Notes: generated by a model from the letters alone, not told the origin. 64,000 nt of DNA from Flavobacteriales bacterium (GCA_030584065.1 CP129489.1:2213497-2277496); one strand, 5' to 3'. Counted from the first letter of the stretch, positions 9,407 to 18,170 are shown. Numbers and translations are program-made.

Positions 9407-9844
9407 TTACTCGATCCGGGTGCCCCGGAACGACGTGTTCATGGAATATTGCGTGTAGAGGTAGCTGGACTGATTGAAGACCAGCGAATCCGGCGCTGCG
9501 CCCAGCACGAAGCGCCCGGTGAGGTTGAATCCCGAGCCCGGCGAGTAGTACGCGTTGTGGAAGCCGCCCCCGCCATCCACCTCCACATGCGCGTACACCG
9601 CGCTGCCCTCCAAGCACACCTGGGCGGGATAGGCATCGCAGAGGCTGACGCGCACCGTGTCGCTGTAAGTGGTGTCCACCAGCGTGGTATCGGCCCCGGC
9701 CACCCAGCCGTGCTTGTGCAGCGCACCAGCGTATTCCCCGGCATAGGCCGTGCGCGGATCGGCAGGCGGCGGCGCTTCCTCCTCCTTGTGCGCGCAACCC
9801 GCTGCGAGCAGGCAGCAGCAAACGATGGCCGGCTGGGCTCGCAT
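9407..9844 (-). CDS. Small lipoprotein of unknown function inside the pdh operon
   Basis: 145 residues from ATG 9844, three bases after the E1 alpha stop and 15 bases before the E2 start, so it is co-transcribed. The signal peptide ends in lipobox LAAGC. The mature part (about 125 residues) is Tyr/Gly/Thr-rich, with alternating hydrophobic residues typical of a small beta-barrel; two cysteines (LCDAYPAQVCLEG) could form a disulphide. No family is recognised. The location between two cytosolic metabolic subunits is odd for an exported protein. Confidence 0.8.
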   Translation of the reverse strand: MRAQPAIVCCCLLAAGCAHKEEEAPPPADPRTAYAGEYAGALHKHGWVAGADTTLVDTTYSDTVRVSLCDAYPAQVCLEGSAVYAHVEVDGGGGFHNAYYSPGSGFNLTGRFVLGAAPDSLVFNQSSYLYTQYSMNTSFRGTRIE

Positions 9845-9847
9845 CAC

Positions 9848-10903
9848 CTAGTCCTTCAGGAAGGGGTAGTCGGCCTGGTGGTAGACGTCCGTGTAGAGCT
9901 CGCTCTCGGCGGGTACCGGGCTCTCCTCGGCGAACTTCACGGCCTCCTCCACCTCCTGCTTGGCGGCTTCGTCCATGGCCTCCAGCTCATTCTCGGAGGC
10001 CCACTTCTTCTCCAGCAGGGTGGCCCTCACCTGCTCGATGGGATCCTGCTTCTTGTAATCCTCCACTTCCTCCTTGGTGCGGTACTTCTGGGGGTCGCTC
10101 ATGCTGTGCCCCTTGTAGCGGTAGGTCTTGATGTCGAGCAGCATGGGGCCGTTGCCGGCGCGCACGTGGGCGCAGGCCCGCTCGATGGCATCGTGCACGT
10201 CGGCGCAGCGCATGCCGTTGACGCCCTCTGCGGGCATCTCGTAGCTCAGGCCCAGCTTGCTCAGGTCGTGCACGTTGCTGGTGCGCTCCACGCTGGTGCC
10301 CATCGCGTAGTTGTTGTTCTCGATGATGAAGATGACCGGCAGCTTCCAGGTCATCGCCATGTTGAAGGTCTCGTGCAGCAGGCCCTGGCGTACGGCGCCA
10401 TCGCCCATCATGCAGAGGGTCGCATGGTCCTCCCCGCGGTACTTGTCGGCGAAGGCGATGCCCGCCCCCAGGCCGATCTGCCCGCCCACGATGCCGTGGC
10501 CGCCGAACAGGTTGCGCGCCTTGTCGAAGTAGTGCATGCTGCCGCCCTTGCCCTTGCTGGTGCCGGTGGTCTTCCCGTAGAGCTCGGCCATCACGTTCTT
10601 GGCCGAGGCGCCCAGCACCAAGGGGTGGCAGTGGTCGCGGTAGCCGGTGATGATGCGGTCGGTGGGGCGGATGGCGGTGACCATGCCCGCGAGCACGGCC
10701 TCCTGGCCGATGTAAAGGTGGCAGAAGCCGCCGAACTTCTGCATGGTGTAGAGCTGCCCGCACTTCTCCTCGAAGCGGCGCATGAGGATCATGTCCTTGA
10801 ACCAGCGCAGATGGGTCTCCTTTCCAGGTGCCGCCGAGGCGGGGGGGGCGGTCTTGGCCTTGGCTCCGCGGGCGTGGCCGGGGGTCGCGGTCTTCGTGGT
10901 CAT
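9848..10903 (-). CDS. pdhA: Pyruvate dehydrogenase E1 component, alpha subunit
   Basis: 351 residues from ATG 10903 (MTTKTATPGHARG); a longer frame starting at 10936 would overlap the predicted promoter. After an Ala/Lys-rich leader of about 35 residues comes the thiamine-diphosphate-binding fold, with GDGAVRQG followed by ENNNYAMGTS (the GDG-NN motif) and the phosphorylation-loop region YRYKGHSMSDP. With E1 beta it decarboxylates pyruvate and acetylates lipoyl-E2. It is the first gene of an operon with the lipoprotein and E2 genes. Confidence 0.95.
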   Translation of the reverse strand: MTTKTATPGHARGAKAKTAPPASAAPGKETHLRWFKDMILMRRFEEKCGQLYTMQKFGGFCHLYIGQEAVLAGMVTAIRPTDRIITGYRDHCHPLVLGASAKNVMAELYGKTTGTSKGKGGSMHYFDKARNLFGGHGIVGGQIGLGAGIAFADKYRGEDHATLCMMGDGAVRQGLLHETFNMAMTWKLPVIFIIENNNYAMGTSVERTSNVHDLSKLGLSYEMPAEGVNGMRCADVHDAIERACAHVRAGNGPMLLDIKTYRYKGHSMSDPQKYRTKEEVEDYKKQDPIEQVRATLLEKKWASENELEAMDEAAKQEVEEAVKFAEESPVPAESELYTDVYHQADYPFLKD

Positions 10904-10933
10904 GGCGTGCTTGCCGCCTTGCAAGGCGGGGGG

Positions 10934-10941
10934 CAAATATA
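10934..10941 (-). promoter_or_regulatory. -7 box of the pdh operon
   Basis: TATATTTG on the minus strand is a perfect match to the Bacteroidota -7 consensus TAnnTTTG. It lies about 31 bases upstream of the E1 alpha ATG. No clear -33 TTG is seen at the expected distance. Confidence 0.6.
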
Positions 10942-10970
10942 GCCCGGCCCCTCCACCCTGCCCGGCGGGA

Positions 10971-11453
10971 TCAGGGCTTCAGGAAGGAGCCATCGAACTG
11001 CAGCGGAAGCAGGTCCGACGCCCTCTCCAGCTCGATCACCCAGCCGCTGGCGGTCCCCAGCAGCACCCGCACCGGGGCGCGCTGGCGGGACTCCTGCTCC
11101 AGCAGCGCCTGCCGGCAGATGCCGCAGGGCGATACCGGGTCGTCGCCGGCCACCTGCGGCACCACCACGGCGATGGCCTCCACCCGCGCGCCGGGCTGCT
11201 GGGCCATGGCGTAGTGCAGCACCGAGCGCTCCGCGCAGGTGCCCGCGGGGAAGGATGCGTTCTCCTGGTTGCTCCCTTCCAGCACGGTGCCGTCTGCAAG
11301 GCGGAGCGCAGCGCCCACGCGGAACGCCGAATACGGCGCGTAGGCCCGCGCCGCAGCCTCCTGCGCCCGCTGCAACAGGCCGGCATCGGCGGCAGGGAGC
11401 TGCTCGCGGCGCATCCGCCGGTAGGTGAAGGTGTGCTGGTGGCGCTCGGCCAT
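10971..11453 (-). CDS. cdd: Cytidine deaminase
   Basis: 160 residues from ATG 11453 (MAERHQHTFTY). The zinc site is built by GTCAERS (Cys and the catalytic Glu) and PCGICRQ (two Cys), the pattern of homotetrameric cytidine deaminases. AYAPYSAFRVGAAL near residues 35-50 is the conserved substrate-binding start of the fold. It hydrolyses cytidine and deoxycytidine to uridine and deoxyuridine in pyrimidine salvage. It is preceded by a good promoter and is divergent from the VTC-domain gene. Confidence 0.95.
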   Translation of the reverse strand: MAERHQHTFTYRRMRREQLPAADAGLLQRAQEAAARAYAPYSAFRVGAALRLADGTVLEGSNQENASFPAGTCAERSVLHYAMAQQPGARVEAIAVVVPQVAGDDPVSPCGICRQALLEQESRQRAPVRVLLGTASGWVIELERASDLLPLQFDGSFLKP

Positions 11454-11472
11454 GGCTTCTTCGAAAGGAGGG

Positions 11473-11501
11473 CGAAGGTACTTGAACCCGGCGCCGGGCA
11501 A
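11473..11501 (-). promoter_or_regulatory. Promoter of cdd
   Basis: On the minus strand TTG (11501-11499), an 18-base spacer and TACCTTCG (11480-11473) match the Bacteroidota primary-sigma promoter in both boxes and spacing. The ATG follows about 20 bases after the -7 box. Confidence 0.65.
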
Positions 11502-11524
11502 GGGGCCCGAACACGGGCAGTCCG

Positions 11525-11532
11525 TAGTTTTG
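11525..11532 (+). promoter_or_regulatory. -7 box of the VTC/DUF4956 operon
   Basis: TAGTTTTG matches TAnnTTTG exactly and lies 18 bases upstream of the GTG start at 11551. It helps decide that start, because upstream in-frame codons would fall before the transcription start. Confidence 0.55.
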
Positions 11533-11550
11533 CCACCCTTGCACCCGAAC

Positions 11551-12300
11551 GTGGATACCGCAGCGCTCATCGACCGGTTCGAGCCCATCACCTTGAAGGA
11601 GATGGATTCGGTGAAGCTGCAGAACCGCGTGGACACCAAGTATGTCCTCTCCGAGCGACAGCTGCCAGCGCTGCTGCAGGCGCTCTCCGCCCACTACCGC
11701 GTGCTGGAGGTCGACGGCAAGCGGGGCACCCGGTACCGCAGCCTCTATTTCGACACGGCCGACCTGAAGCACTACCGCGACCACCACAACAAGCGCACCT
11801 TCCGCAGCAAGGTCCGGTTCCGCGAATACCTGGGCAGCGGACTGGTGTACCTGGAGGTGAAGCGCAAGACCGGCACCGGCCGCACCGACAAGGCCCGGCA
11901 GCGCGTGGACCGCATCCCGGATGCCCTGACGCCCGAGCAGCAGCGCTTCGTGCAGGAGGCCAGCCACAGCGAAGCAGCGCTCCAACCCGCGCTCTGGAAC
12001 CACTTCACGCGCTACACCTTCGTGGCCAAGGCGGGCACCGAACGCCTCACCTTGGACATTGACCTGCGCTATTCCGACCCGCACGGAGCGGGCGCACTGG
12101 GAGGCATCGTGGTGGCCGAGCTCAAGCAGCCGCGCGCCGACCGCCAGTCGCCCTTCGTGCAGCAGATGCGGCGCATGGGCATCAGGCCCAGCGGCATGAG
12201 CAAGTATTGCGTGGGCATGCTCACCCTCGGCCGGCGGGTGAAGCACAACGCCTTCAAGGAGGTGCTGCTGAAGCTGGAGCGCATCCGTCAAGCCGCCTGA
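11551..12300 (+). CDS. VTC-domain (polyphosphate polymerase-like) protein
   Basis: 249 residues from GTG 11551. The open frame extends to 11425, but that part overlaps the cdd 5' end and its promoter. The protein has the triphosphate-tunnel layout of VTC domains: NRVDTKY (25-31), a basic strand RSKVRFREY (85-93) and YLEVKRK (100-106), with alternating charged residues that line the tunnel, and YFDTADLKHY (67-76) as the typical family signature. In yeast Vtc4 this domain makes polyphosphate from ATP. Bacterial versions are cytosolic and paired with a DUF4956 membrane protein, as here (14-base gap). Polymerase activity is inferred from the family; no SPX domain is present. Confidence 0.85.
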   Translation: MDTAALIDRFEPITLKEMDSVKLQNRVDTKYVLSERQLPALLQALSAHYRVLEVDGKRGTRYRSLYFDTADLKHYRDHHNKRTFRSKVRFREYLGSGLVYLEVKRKTGTGRTDKARQRVDRIPDALTPEQQRFVQEASHSEAALQPALWNHFTRYTFVAKAGTERLTLDIDLRYSDPHGAGALGGIVVAELKQPRADRQSPFVQQMRRMGIRPSGMSKYCVGMLTLGRRVKHNAFKEVLLKLERIRQAA

Positions 12301-12314
12301 ACCCTGCCATCCGC

Positions 12315-12974
12315 ATGAAGAGCATCGAGATCCTGGGCTGGAAGCTGTTCCACACCGACTTCTGGGAACTGCTGTTCAAGTTCTCCATCGACCTGGCGGT
12401 GGTGTACATCCTCATCCGGCTCATCTACTACCCCATCCACCGGAAGAAGGACTTCCTCTTCACCTACTTCCTCTTCAACGTCCTCATCTTCTTCCTCTGC
12501 GGCCTGCTCAACAGCGTGAAGCTGAGCACCGGCTTCGCCTTCGGGCTCTTCGCCATCTTCAGCATCCTGCGCTACCGCACCGAGCAGATCAGCATCAAGG
12601 ACATGACCTACCTGCTGGCGGTGATCGCCGTGGCGGTGGTCAACGCCCTCTTCGGCAAGAAGGTGAGCCTGCTCGAGCTCCTCTTCACGAACGTGCTCAT
12701 CCTCACCACCACCTACGTGCTCGAGCACCTGTGGCTCACCCGCCACGAGGCCATGCGCCAGGTGATCTACGAGCGCATCGATCTCATCAAGCCCGAGAAC
12801 CGGCAGCTGCTGCACGACGACCTGCACCAGCGGCTCGGCGTGAAGGTCTCGCGCGTGGAGATCGGCCGCATCGACCTGCTGCGCGACACCGTGCAGCTGC
12901 GCGTCTTCTACTACGACGATGAGCAGGGCGACCGGTCCTTCACGGAGCTGCGCGCCGACGATGGCGACGATTGA
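12315..12974 (+). CDS. DUF4956 membrane protein
   Basis: 219 residues from ATG 12315. The first 145 residues hold four hydrophobic segments (about 22-40, 50-68, 72-88 and 103-140) separated by short basic loops; RYRTEQISIKDMTYLL is the typical DUF4956 segment. The C-terminal 75 residues form a soluble, charged domain. It directly follows the VTC-domain gene. The pair resembles a split version of the eukaryotic VTC complex, in which a membrane channel part is joined to a catalytic domain. Its stop codon abuts the stop of the convergent DUF2851 gene (TGA next to TCA). Confidence 0.85.
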   Translation: MKSIEILGWKLFHTDFWELLFKFSIDLAVVYILIRLIYYPIHRKKDFLFTYFLFNVLIFFLCGLLNSVKLSTGFAFGLFAIFSILRYRTEQISIKDMTYLLAVIAVAVVNALFGKKVSLLELLFTNVLILTTTYVLEHLWLTRHEAMRQVIYERIDLIKPENRQLLHDDLHQRLGVKVSRVEIGRIDLLRDTVQLRVFYYDDEQGDRSFTELRADDGDD

Positions 12975-14306
12975 TCAGGGCGCGGTGCGCCGCAGCAATT
13001 GCTGCCCGATGCCGCAGGCCAGGCATCGCCGCGGCTGGCAGTAGGACGTGCGGAGCTCGATGAGCGCTTGCCCGCGGCCGGCCGAATCCGCCGGCAGGCC
13101 CAGCCCCGCCCACTCCGTCAGCACCGCGTTGCGCTCGGCCGGCAATTGCTCCAGCAGGTGCAGGGCGCGGTCGCACTGGGCGGGCCGGCCGGTGAGGCGC
13201 CCCAAGGCGAAGAGCGCGGGCACGATGGCATTGATGATCAGGTGGTCGGCGCCGGCCCTGCCCAGGCGCTTCGGCTGCAGCGCGCTGGGCCTGTCGAACA
13301 CGTAGCGCTCCCTCCAGTAGCCGCCGGCCTCAACATCCAGCAGCGCGCGCATCTGCACGGCATCGTCGGTGCCGAGGAGCTCCCCGAACGATCCCTCGCA
13401 GCGCATGAGCAGCTGCGCGAACTGGGCGATCCGCACCGTGGGGAGGTTCACCGGCCGCATGCGCGCGAACTTCCATGCGGCAACGGGCGCCGGTCGCAGC
13501 CCGTGCAGGGCCGCCAGCACGCGGTGCTCCTGCTGCAGCAAGCGCGGGTAGTCATCCACGAAATCGACCTGCAGCAGGCCGGCCTGCCCGAACAGCAGGG
13601 CCTCGGTGCGCAGGGCATCGTCGCGGTGCTTGAGCACCACCCGCAGCGGGAGGGCGTGCGCCAGCATGCCGAAGGGCTCGGCATTCACCTTCAGGCCGAA
13701 GGCACGCGCCAGCATGTGGTACACGGTCTCCGCCGCATCATGGCGCAGGTCCCGGTATAGGGCCTCCACCGCGGCGGTCTTGCGCTCCAGCCGCTCCACC
13801 AGCACGCGTTCCAGCCATGGGCCGATGCGGGCCGGGTCCAGCGCTGCCAGCCGGCCGGCACAGGGCACCGCGCCCTGCCCGCGCATCAGGGAGCGGTACA
13901 CGGCGATGCTCTCGGTGGAGATGCGCGGGAAGAGCTCCACGGTGGGCAACGCCGCGCCCGACCGCGTGCGCACCTCGGCATCGTGCTCATACACCACGTG
14001 CAGCACCACGTTCTCATAGGCCGGATCGCGCTGGTGGCCGTGCGCGTTCCACTCGCTGGAGCGCAGGTGCACCTCCACCGTGCCGGCCCAGTGCTGGCCA
14101 TCGATGCGCAGCTGCGCATCCACCAGGTCGGGGCCGCTGTCGCGCTGGATACGGCCCGGCTTCACCACCTCCACCGCGCGGCCGTCCGTAGTGCGCAGCG
14201 CATGCCGATCATAGAGGCCCTGCTCCCAGATGAACTGGAGCAGGTCCTCGCCATACGGGAAGGCCGGGTCGAGGAGCACGAGGGGGCCGGCACCGCCATC
14301 CGCCAT
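12975..14306 (-). CDS. DUF2851 family protein
   Basis: 443 residues. The protein matches the Bacteroidota DUF2851 family: an N-terminal LLQFIWEQGLYD segment, GRIQRDSGPDLVDAQLRIDG and GTVEVHLRSSEWNAHGH (a nuclease-like His/Glu-rich region), and a C-terminal cysteine cluster YC-x4-C-x2-C (SYCQPRRCLACGIG). The biochemical role of the family is not established. The conserved Asp, Glu and His residues and terminal cysteines would fit a metal-dependent enzyme, but that is speculation. Confidence 0.8.
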   Translation of the reverse strand: MADGGAGPLVLLDPAFPYGEDLLQFIWEQGLYDRHALRTTDGRAVEVVKPGRIQRDSGPDLVDAQLRIDGQHWAGTVEVHLRSSEWNAHGHQRDPAYENVVLHVVYEHDAEVRTRSGAALPTVELFPRISTESIAVYRSLMRGQGAVPCAGRLAALDPARIGPWLERVLVERLERKTAAVEALYRDLRHDAAETVYHMLARAFGLKVNAEPFGMLAHALPLRVVLKHRDDALRTEALLFGQAGLLQVDFVDDYPRLLQQEHRVLAALHGLRPAPVAAWKFARMRPVNLPTVRIAQFAQLLMRCEGSFGELLGTDDAVQMRALLDVEAGGYWRERYVFDRPSALQPKRLGRAGADHLIINAIVPALFALGRLTGRPAQCDRALHLLEQLPAERNAVLTEWAGLGLPADSAGRGQALIELRTSYCQPRRCLACGIGQQLLRRTAP

Positions 14307-14411
14307 GGTGGTGAAGGTATCGGAACGCGGCTGTCCGTTTCAGGCCAGGCGGCGCTCATGACCAGGAATCAGGGCGTAGCCATCCTGACCATGGCGTTCA
14401 GCGCCCCATGA

Positions 14412-14443
14412 GAAGGGGGCCGCGCAATCGCACGGCCCCCTTC
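14412..14443 (-). terminator. Hairpin terminator after the full-length S gene
   Basis: GAAGGGGGCCG and CGGCCCCCTTC form an 11-bp perfect stem around a 10-base loop, 34 bases after the S gene stop and at the end of the whole repeated P-S locus. The rest of 14307-14476 shows nothing else. Confidence 0.6.
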
Positions 14444-14476
14444 CAACCGGATTCTTGGGGCCCAACCCGCTGAAAG

Positions 14477-16633
14477 CTACCGCCCAACCTTCACCGCCCG
14501 CTTCACCACAGGCTCCCCGTCGAGGAGCAGGGTCACATAGTACATGCCGGGCGCCAGGTGGGCGGTGCTCCACTCCAGCTGGAATTCACCGGCTTCACGC
14601 TGGCCTTCCGCCAGCACCCGCAGGTCGCGGCCATCGGCGCTGTTGGCCAGCAGCTGCATGCGGCCCGCGCGCTCCAGGGTGCAATAGAGCGTGGTGCGGT
14701 CGGCGAAGGGGTTGGGCGCGATGCGCAGCAGGCGCTCCTGGGCGGGGCTCAGCCGCTCATCCGCAGCGCCTGAGCGCTGATCCGCGTCCGTGGGGCCGGC
14801 TGCGCAGCAGGCGGCCAACTGGGCCGCAAGCTGCGCGAGCTGGGCCGATTGAGCGGCCACCTGCTCCTCCAGCGCCTGCATGCGCTGGCTGCTGGCCTGA
14901 TAACCTGCCACAAGGTGGGGCACCAGGCCCGTTAGGTTGACCGCCTTGAAGGAGCGGGCCGGCCTCACCACGCCGCCTGTGGAGTCCAGCTCAGCCGGAA
15001 CCGTGGCATTCGTCACCAGCTCCGGGAACAACTGCTCCATCTCATGCGCCAGCACGCCTGTGTGCTGGCCGCCGGGCAGGCCCAGCTCAGGGAATTGCTC
15101 CTGGTTGTACGCGTACGTGTGCACTGGCAAGGCTGCCAGAGCGTCGGAGACCGCCGTCACATCCGCATCGGCCACGCCCGTCTTCACCGCCTGGTCCGAT
15201 AGCCCGTAGGTGGCTTGCGCGAACACCCGGCCATTGAACCAGCCCGCCCATTGCACCCCCGGGTGCAGCACACTGGCATAGAACGCATAGACGGTGGTGT
15301 CGGCGTAAGGCGCATCCAATGTGGCCCGCACGCCGAAGAGCTGGGTGGCCGCATCGCCCGTGCCCACGTCCAGCTTGGCGCCGTAGGTTTCAGCGCTGGT
15401 GGACCCGTTCTCCACGATGATGTCCGCCTTCATTCCGTAATTGAACAGGTTGGCGGTGGATTCCTTGATGCGGTTATGAGCGAAGTAGCAGGCGTTCTCG
15501 CCGGTTGCATTCCAAGCGAGCGAATACACCCCGTGATTGCCCTGGCTGCCGCCGATGACCACGGCCTCCACGCCCCGCAGGATGGCGTTCCCGGGCAAGG
15601 TGCCCTGTATATCGAACTTGGCCGCCGTGGTGATGCCGGAGCCAACCGGATCATGGTGCTGCACCAGGAGCTTCTCCGTATTCGCACCGGCGCCGATGCC
15701 CACCGTGTTGTGGTCGCCAGGGCAGCCCAGCGGATTGAACTGCGAAGCGATGTACATGTTGAGCGCCCCAGGGCCGCTACCGTAGCCCCACGTGCAACCG
15801 GAGCCGCCGGTGGTGACCGGGAAGGTGGAGATGCGGCGCCAGTGGATCCGGCCGGTGGTATCCACCACCAGCACACGCGTGATCGTGTCGTTGTTGTAAT
15901 CGGGTATCAGCCTCCGGAGGCGGATCGTGCGGTTGAGCACCTCCAGCCGCTCCTCCGGCTCGGTGATGGCGCCCCCGCTGAGCAGGTTGCCCGCATAGTA
16001 ATCACCGATGCCCACGAAGGCCTGGTCCGACCGGGCCGGGAAGATCCGCATGGCCTCCAGGCCCTCCTGGCTCTGTGCCCCATAGGGAAGCACGCCCGTG
16101 TACGCGCTGGTGAAGATGAACCGCAAGCGGTCCTTGAAGTTCACCCCCGGGTTGTCGCTCCAATGCAGCACCATGTCCGTATTGTCAGCCCCGTTCGCCT
16201 TCTGCCCCAGGTAGCCGTGATCGCGGTTGCCCGTGAGGGTGATCCCGTTGCGCATCCATGGCCGGTGGCTGCCCTGCTGCGGCGTGGTGCCATCGCTCAA
16301 ATGCAGGCGGCTGAAGGGGCCCGGATTGCCATTCCAGATCGTACCCGTGGGGCAGAGGCCCAGGTAGCCGCTCGCATCCTGTGGGGGGAAGGCACCGATG
16401 GTTGTGTTCCACGAGGGATTCAAGCGCATCCGCCGAATGGCATCCGTGTACCAATCGATCGGCTGGTTCGCATCGTTCCTTACCTCCAGGATCTGGTTCG
16501 CACCGGCGTTCCAGCCCAAGAATGCGCCACCTAGCCCGTTGTTGTTGGGTACGGTCACTTGTGGATAAGCCTGTTGACTCACAAGCCCGAGCACACCCCA
16601 AGCCAGGTGCCTCGTCCAGTTCTTCGTTCTCAT
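14477..16633 (-). CDS. Full-length S protein: secreted tail-fibre/S74-like protein with T9SS type A tail
   Basis: 718 residues. A signal peptide (1-25, ending at AYPQ) is followed by an N-terminal region (26-65) that varies between copies, then a conserved block from QPIDWYT through RMRLNPSW to HWSDNPGVNF (about residue 165). Only this copy continues (KDRLRFIFTSAYTG...) through a long beta-rich region to an S74-like intramolecular-chaperone segment (about 475-555, starting YGLSDQAVKTG), a short coiled coil (MQALEEQVAAQSAQLAQL) and a T9SS type A sorting domain (APNPFADRT... to the end). It is the last S gene of five tandem P-S modules and the only complete one. It is predicted to be exported by Sec and T9SS to the cell surface. 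S74 domains are known from phage tail fibres, where they guide trimer folding. Confidence 0.85.
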   Translation of the reverse strand: MRTKNWTRHLAWGVLGLVSQQAYPQVTVPNNNGLGGAFLGWNAGANQILEVRNDANQPIDWYTDAIRRMRLNPSWNTTIGAFPPQDASGYLGLCPTGTIWNGNPGPFSRLHLSDGTTPQQGSHRPWMRNGITLTGNRDHGYLGQKANGADNTDMVLHWSDNPGVNFKDRLRFIFTSAYTGVLPYGAQSQEGLEAMRIFPARSDQAFVGIGDYYAGNLLSGGAITEPEERLEVLNRTIRLRRLIPDYNNDTITRVLVVDTTGRIHWRRISTFPVTTGGSGCTWGYGSGPGALNMYIASQFNPLGCPGDHNTVGIGAGANTEKLLVQHHDPVGSGITTAAKFDIQGTLPGNAILRGVEAVVIGGSQGNHGVYSLAWNATGENACYFAHNRIKESTANLFNYGMKADIIVENGSTSAETYGAKLDVGTGDAATQLFGVRATLDAPYADTTVYAFYASVLHPGVQWAGWFNGRVFAQATYGLSDQAVKTGVADADVTAVSDALAALPVHTYAYNQEQFPELGLPGGQHTGVLAHEMEQLFPELVTNATVPAELDSTGGVVRPARSFKAVNLTGLVPHLVAGYQASSQRMQALEEQVAAQSAQLAQLAAQLAACCAAGPTDADQRSGAADERLSPAQERLLRIAPNPFADRTTLYCTLERAGRMQLLANSADGRDLRVLAEGQREAGEFQLEWSTAHLAPGMYYVTLLLDGEPVVKRAVKVGR

Positions 16634-16678
16634 GTCCTTTCGTGTTGTTGGTTCACTGAAAGGACCGGAACGATGCTC

Positions 16679-17695
16679 CTATTCGGCCAATACGAACTTC
16701 ACGACCTGCACACTTCGTGCTCCATGCACCTGCAATACGTACGCACCGCGCGCCCAGGCCCCCACATCCAACCCGAATCGATCATGCTGCGTCCTGCCGC
16801 TCCATACCCGTTTCCCCAGCATGTCCAGCACCACCGCATCGCGCCCGGCAGCGTTACTAATCACCAGTACATCACTGGCCGGATTCGGATACACGAAAGG
16901 GACTCCTGCGCCCAACTCCTCCATGCCCTGGCTTCGCTCGCATCCATCCGGATCGGGTGAAACACACACCGCATCCACCAGCGTGTAACTAAACCTCCCC
17001 CACTCGGGTACGTTCGGAGCAAGATGAAGCGTATCGGTGAGTGCATTGCTGAAGAAGTTGCCGAGCATCAGGTAGGAGTAAGCGCTGTCAGCCACGAAGC
17101 TGCCGCTCACCAGGGTCCATCCCACCGTATCGCTCAGTATCTGCGGATACAGGATGTGCGCCTGGTTCAAGGCCGCAGGATAGGGATCGCCCCAGAGCCA
17201 GCGCCGATCGTAGGTGGTGAAGAGCATGCCCGGATTATTGCTGGCCAGCCAGTTTACCGGGTTCCATCCATTCCCGCCGTATGCCGCATTCGCTCGGAAG
17301 CTGCAGTAGTAGGTCTGTCCTTGAACCAAGGTGCTCAGCAAGGGCACCATCAGCCATTCGCGCTGCTCTTGTCCGGTATGCCCATCGTAGGTGATGATCC
17401 CTCCGCAGGAATTCCCCTCAAACGGTTGCTGAAAGGTGAGGATGTTGAGGGGTAAGCCATTGGCAACACCATAAGGTTGGCAACTTTGCAGGTGGTCCGG
17501 CGTCAAGTAGGCACTGTACCAGTGGTGAAGGGCACCCAAGCCCAGCCCGAAGGTGCAGCTATCGGTCTCCTCGAACCCAGGGTTGGGTACAAGGTTCTGG
17601 GCGTGCGTGCTGGAAGGTGTGCAGAACACCGCCAATGCCAAGGCCGGAAGGAGCTTGATGCGCCTGGAATGACCATGTGTGCTAGCGGAGTTCAT
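16679..17695 (-). CDS. P protein copy 1: secreted LVPNPGFE-type protein with T9SS type A tail
   Basis: 338 residues. A signal peptide (about 1-32) leads to QNLVPNPGFEETDSC, the start of a lectin-like or carbohydrate-binding-type domain common in Bacteroidota surface proteins. The variable middle ends near YTLVDAVCVSPDPDGCE, and the last 75 residues (VYPNPASDVLVI ... VKFVLAE) are a T9SS type A sorting domain. The signal peptide (MNSASTHGHSRR) is unlike that of the other P copies, while the C-terminal half nearly matches copies 4 and 5. It lies 45 bases upstream of the full-length S gene and is probably co-transcribed. The ligand is unknown. Confidence 0.83.
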   Translation of the reverse strand: MNSASTHGHSRRIKLLPALALAVFCTPSSTHAQNLVPNPGFEETDSCTFGLGLGALHHWYSAYLTPDHLQSCQPYGVANGLPLNILTFQQPFEGNSCGGIITYDGHTGQEQREWLMVPLLSTLVQGQTYYCSFRANAAYGGNGWNPVNWLASNNPGMLFTTYDRRWLWGDPYPAALNQAHILYPQILSDTVGWTLVSGSFVADSAYSYLMLGNFFSNALTDTLHLAPNVPEWGRFSYTLVDAVCVSPDPDGCERSQGMEELGAGVPFVYPNPASDVLVISNAAGRDAVVLDMLGKRVWSGRTQHDRFGLDVGAWARGAYVLQVHGARSVQVVKFVLAE

Positions 17696-17858
17696 CGTGT
17701 TCCTGTTCGTATCGGCCGGGAGTATCGTCCCGGTCCTCTTCCGCTCGTTTCAAGTCCTTGTCCGTCGCGGGATGCGGCAAGGCTCCGCCAAGAGACCGTG
17801 TATGCACGGCCCGGTGCTGCCGGGGTGGCTCAGCGGTGGCACCTTATCTTCGCGCTGC

Positions 17859-17966
17859 TCTGTTTCGTTTGCCTTTTTAGCGAGGGTTAGGTGGGACATG
17901 AGCGGGCTTCGGGGGCCTCAGCTCGCGGAGTTCGGCCCTCGGTGTTCGCGCACCGGGGGCTTTCTC
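17859..17966 (+). ncRNA. Candidate short RNA in leader L1
   Basis: A -7-like box TATCTTCG at 17845-17852 is followed about 80 bases later by a stem-loop (GCCCTCGGTG, loop TTCGCG, CACCGGGGGC, 17935-17960) and TTTCTC. The same layout recurs in three other leaders. No -33 TTG is found, so the promoter is weak evidence; the terminator is the strong part. Confidence 0.35.
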
Positions 17967-17993
17967 GTGGAGGCCTTTGCAGGCCGTGTCATT

Positions 17994-18041
<48 letters not shown>

Positions 18042-18170
18042 GTCGGGGTGACAGCCCGATTCCTGCCAGGCGGCAAATGCCCGTACAGCAGCTTCATTGC
18101 CCTCCGGACTTGGGCCGCCCATGCGAGCGAAGCATGCATCCGATGGGCACCGAAGGAATCTCATGATGAA

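Noticed and set aside
8009..10942. A 977-codon plus-strand open frame opposite the pdh genes
   Set aside because: It is antisense to three well-supported genes, is His/Gly/Ala-rich without any family feature, and is typical of antisense frames in GC-rich DNA.
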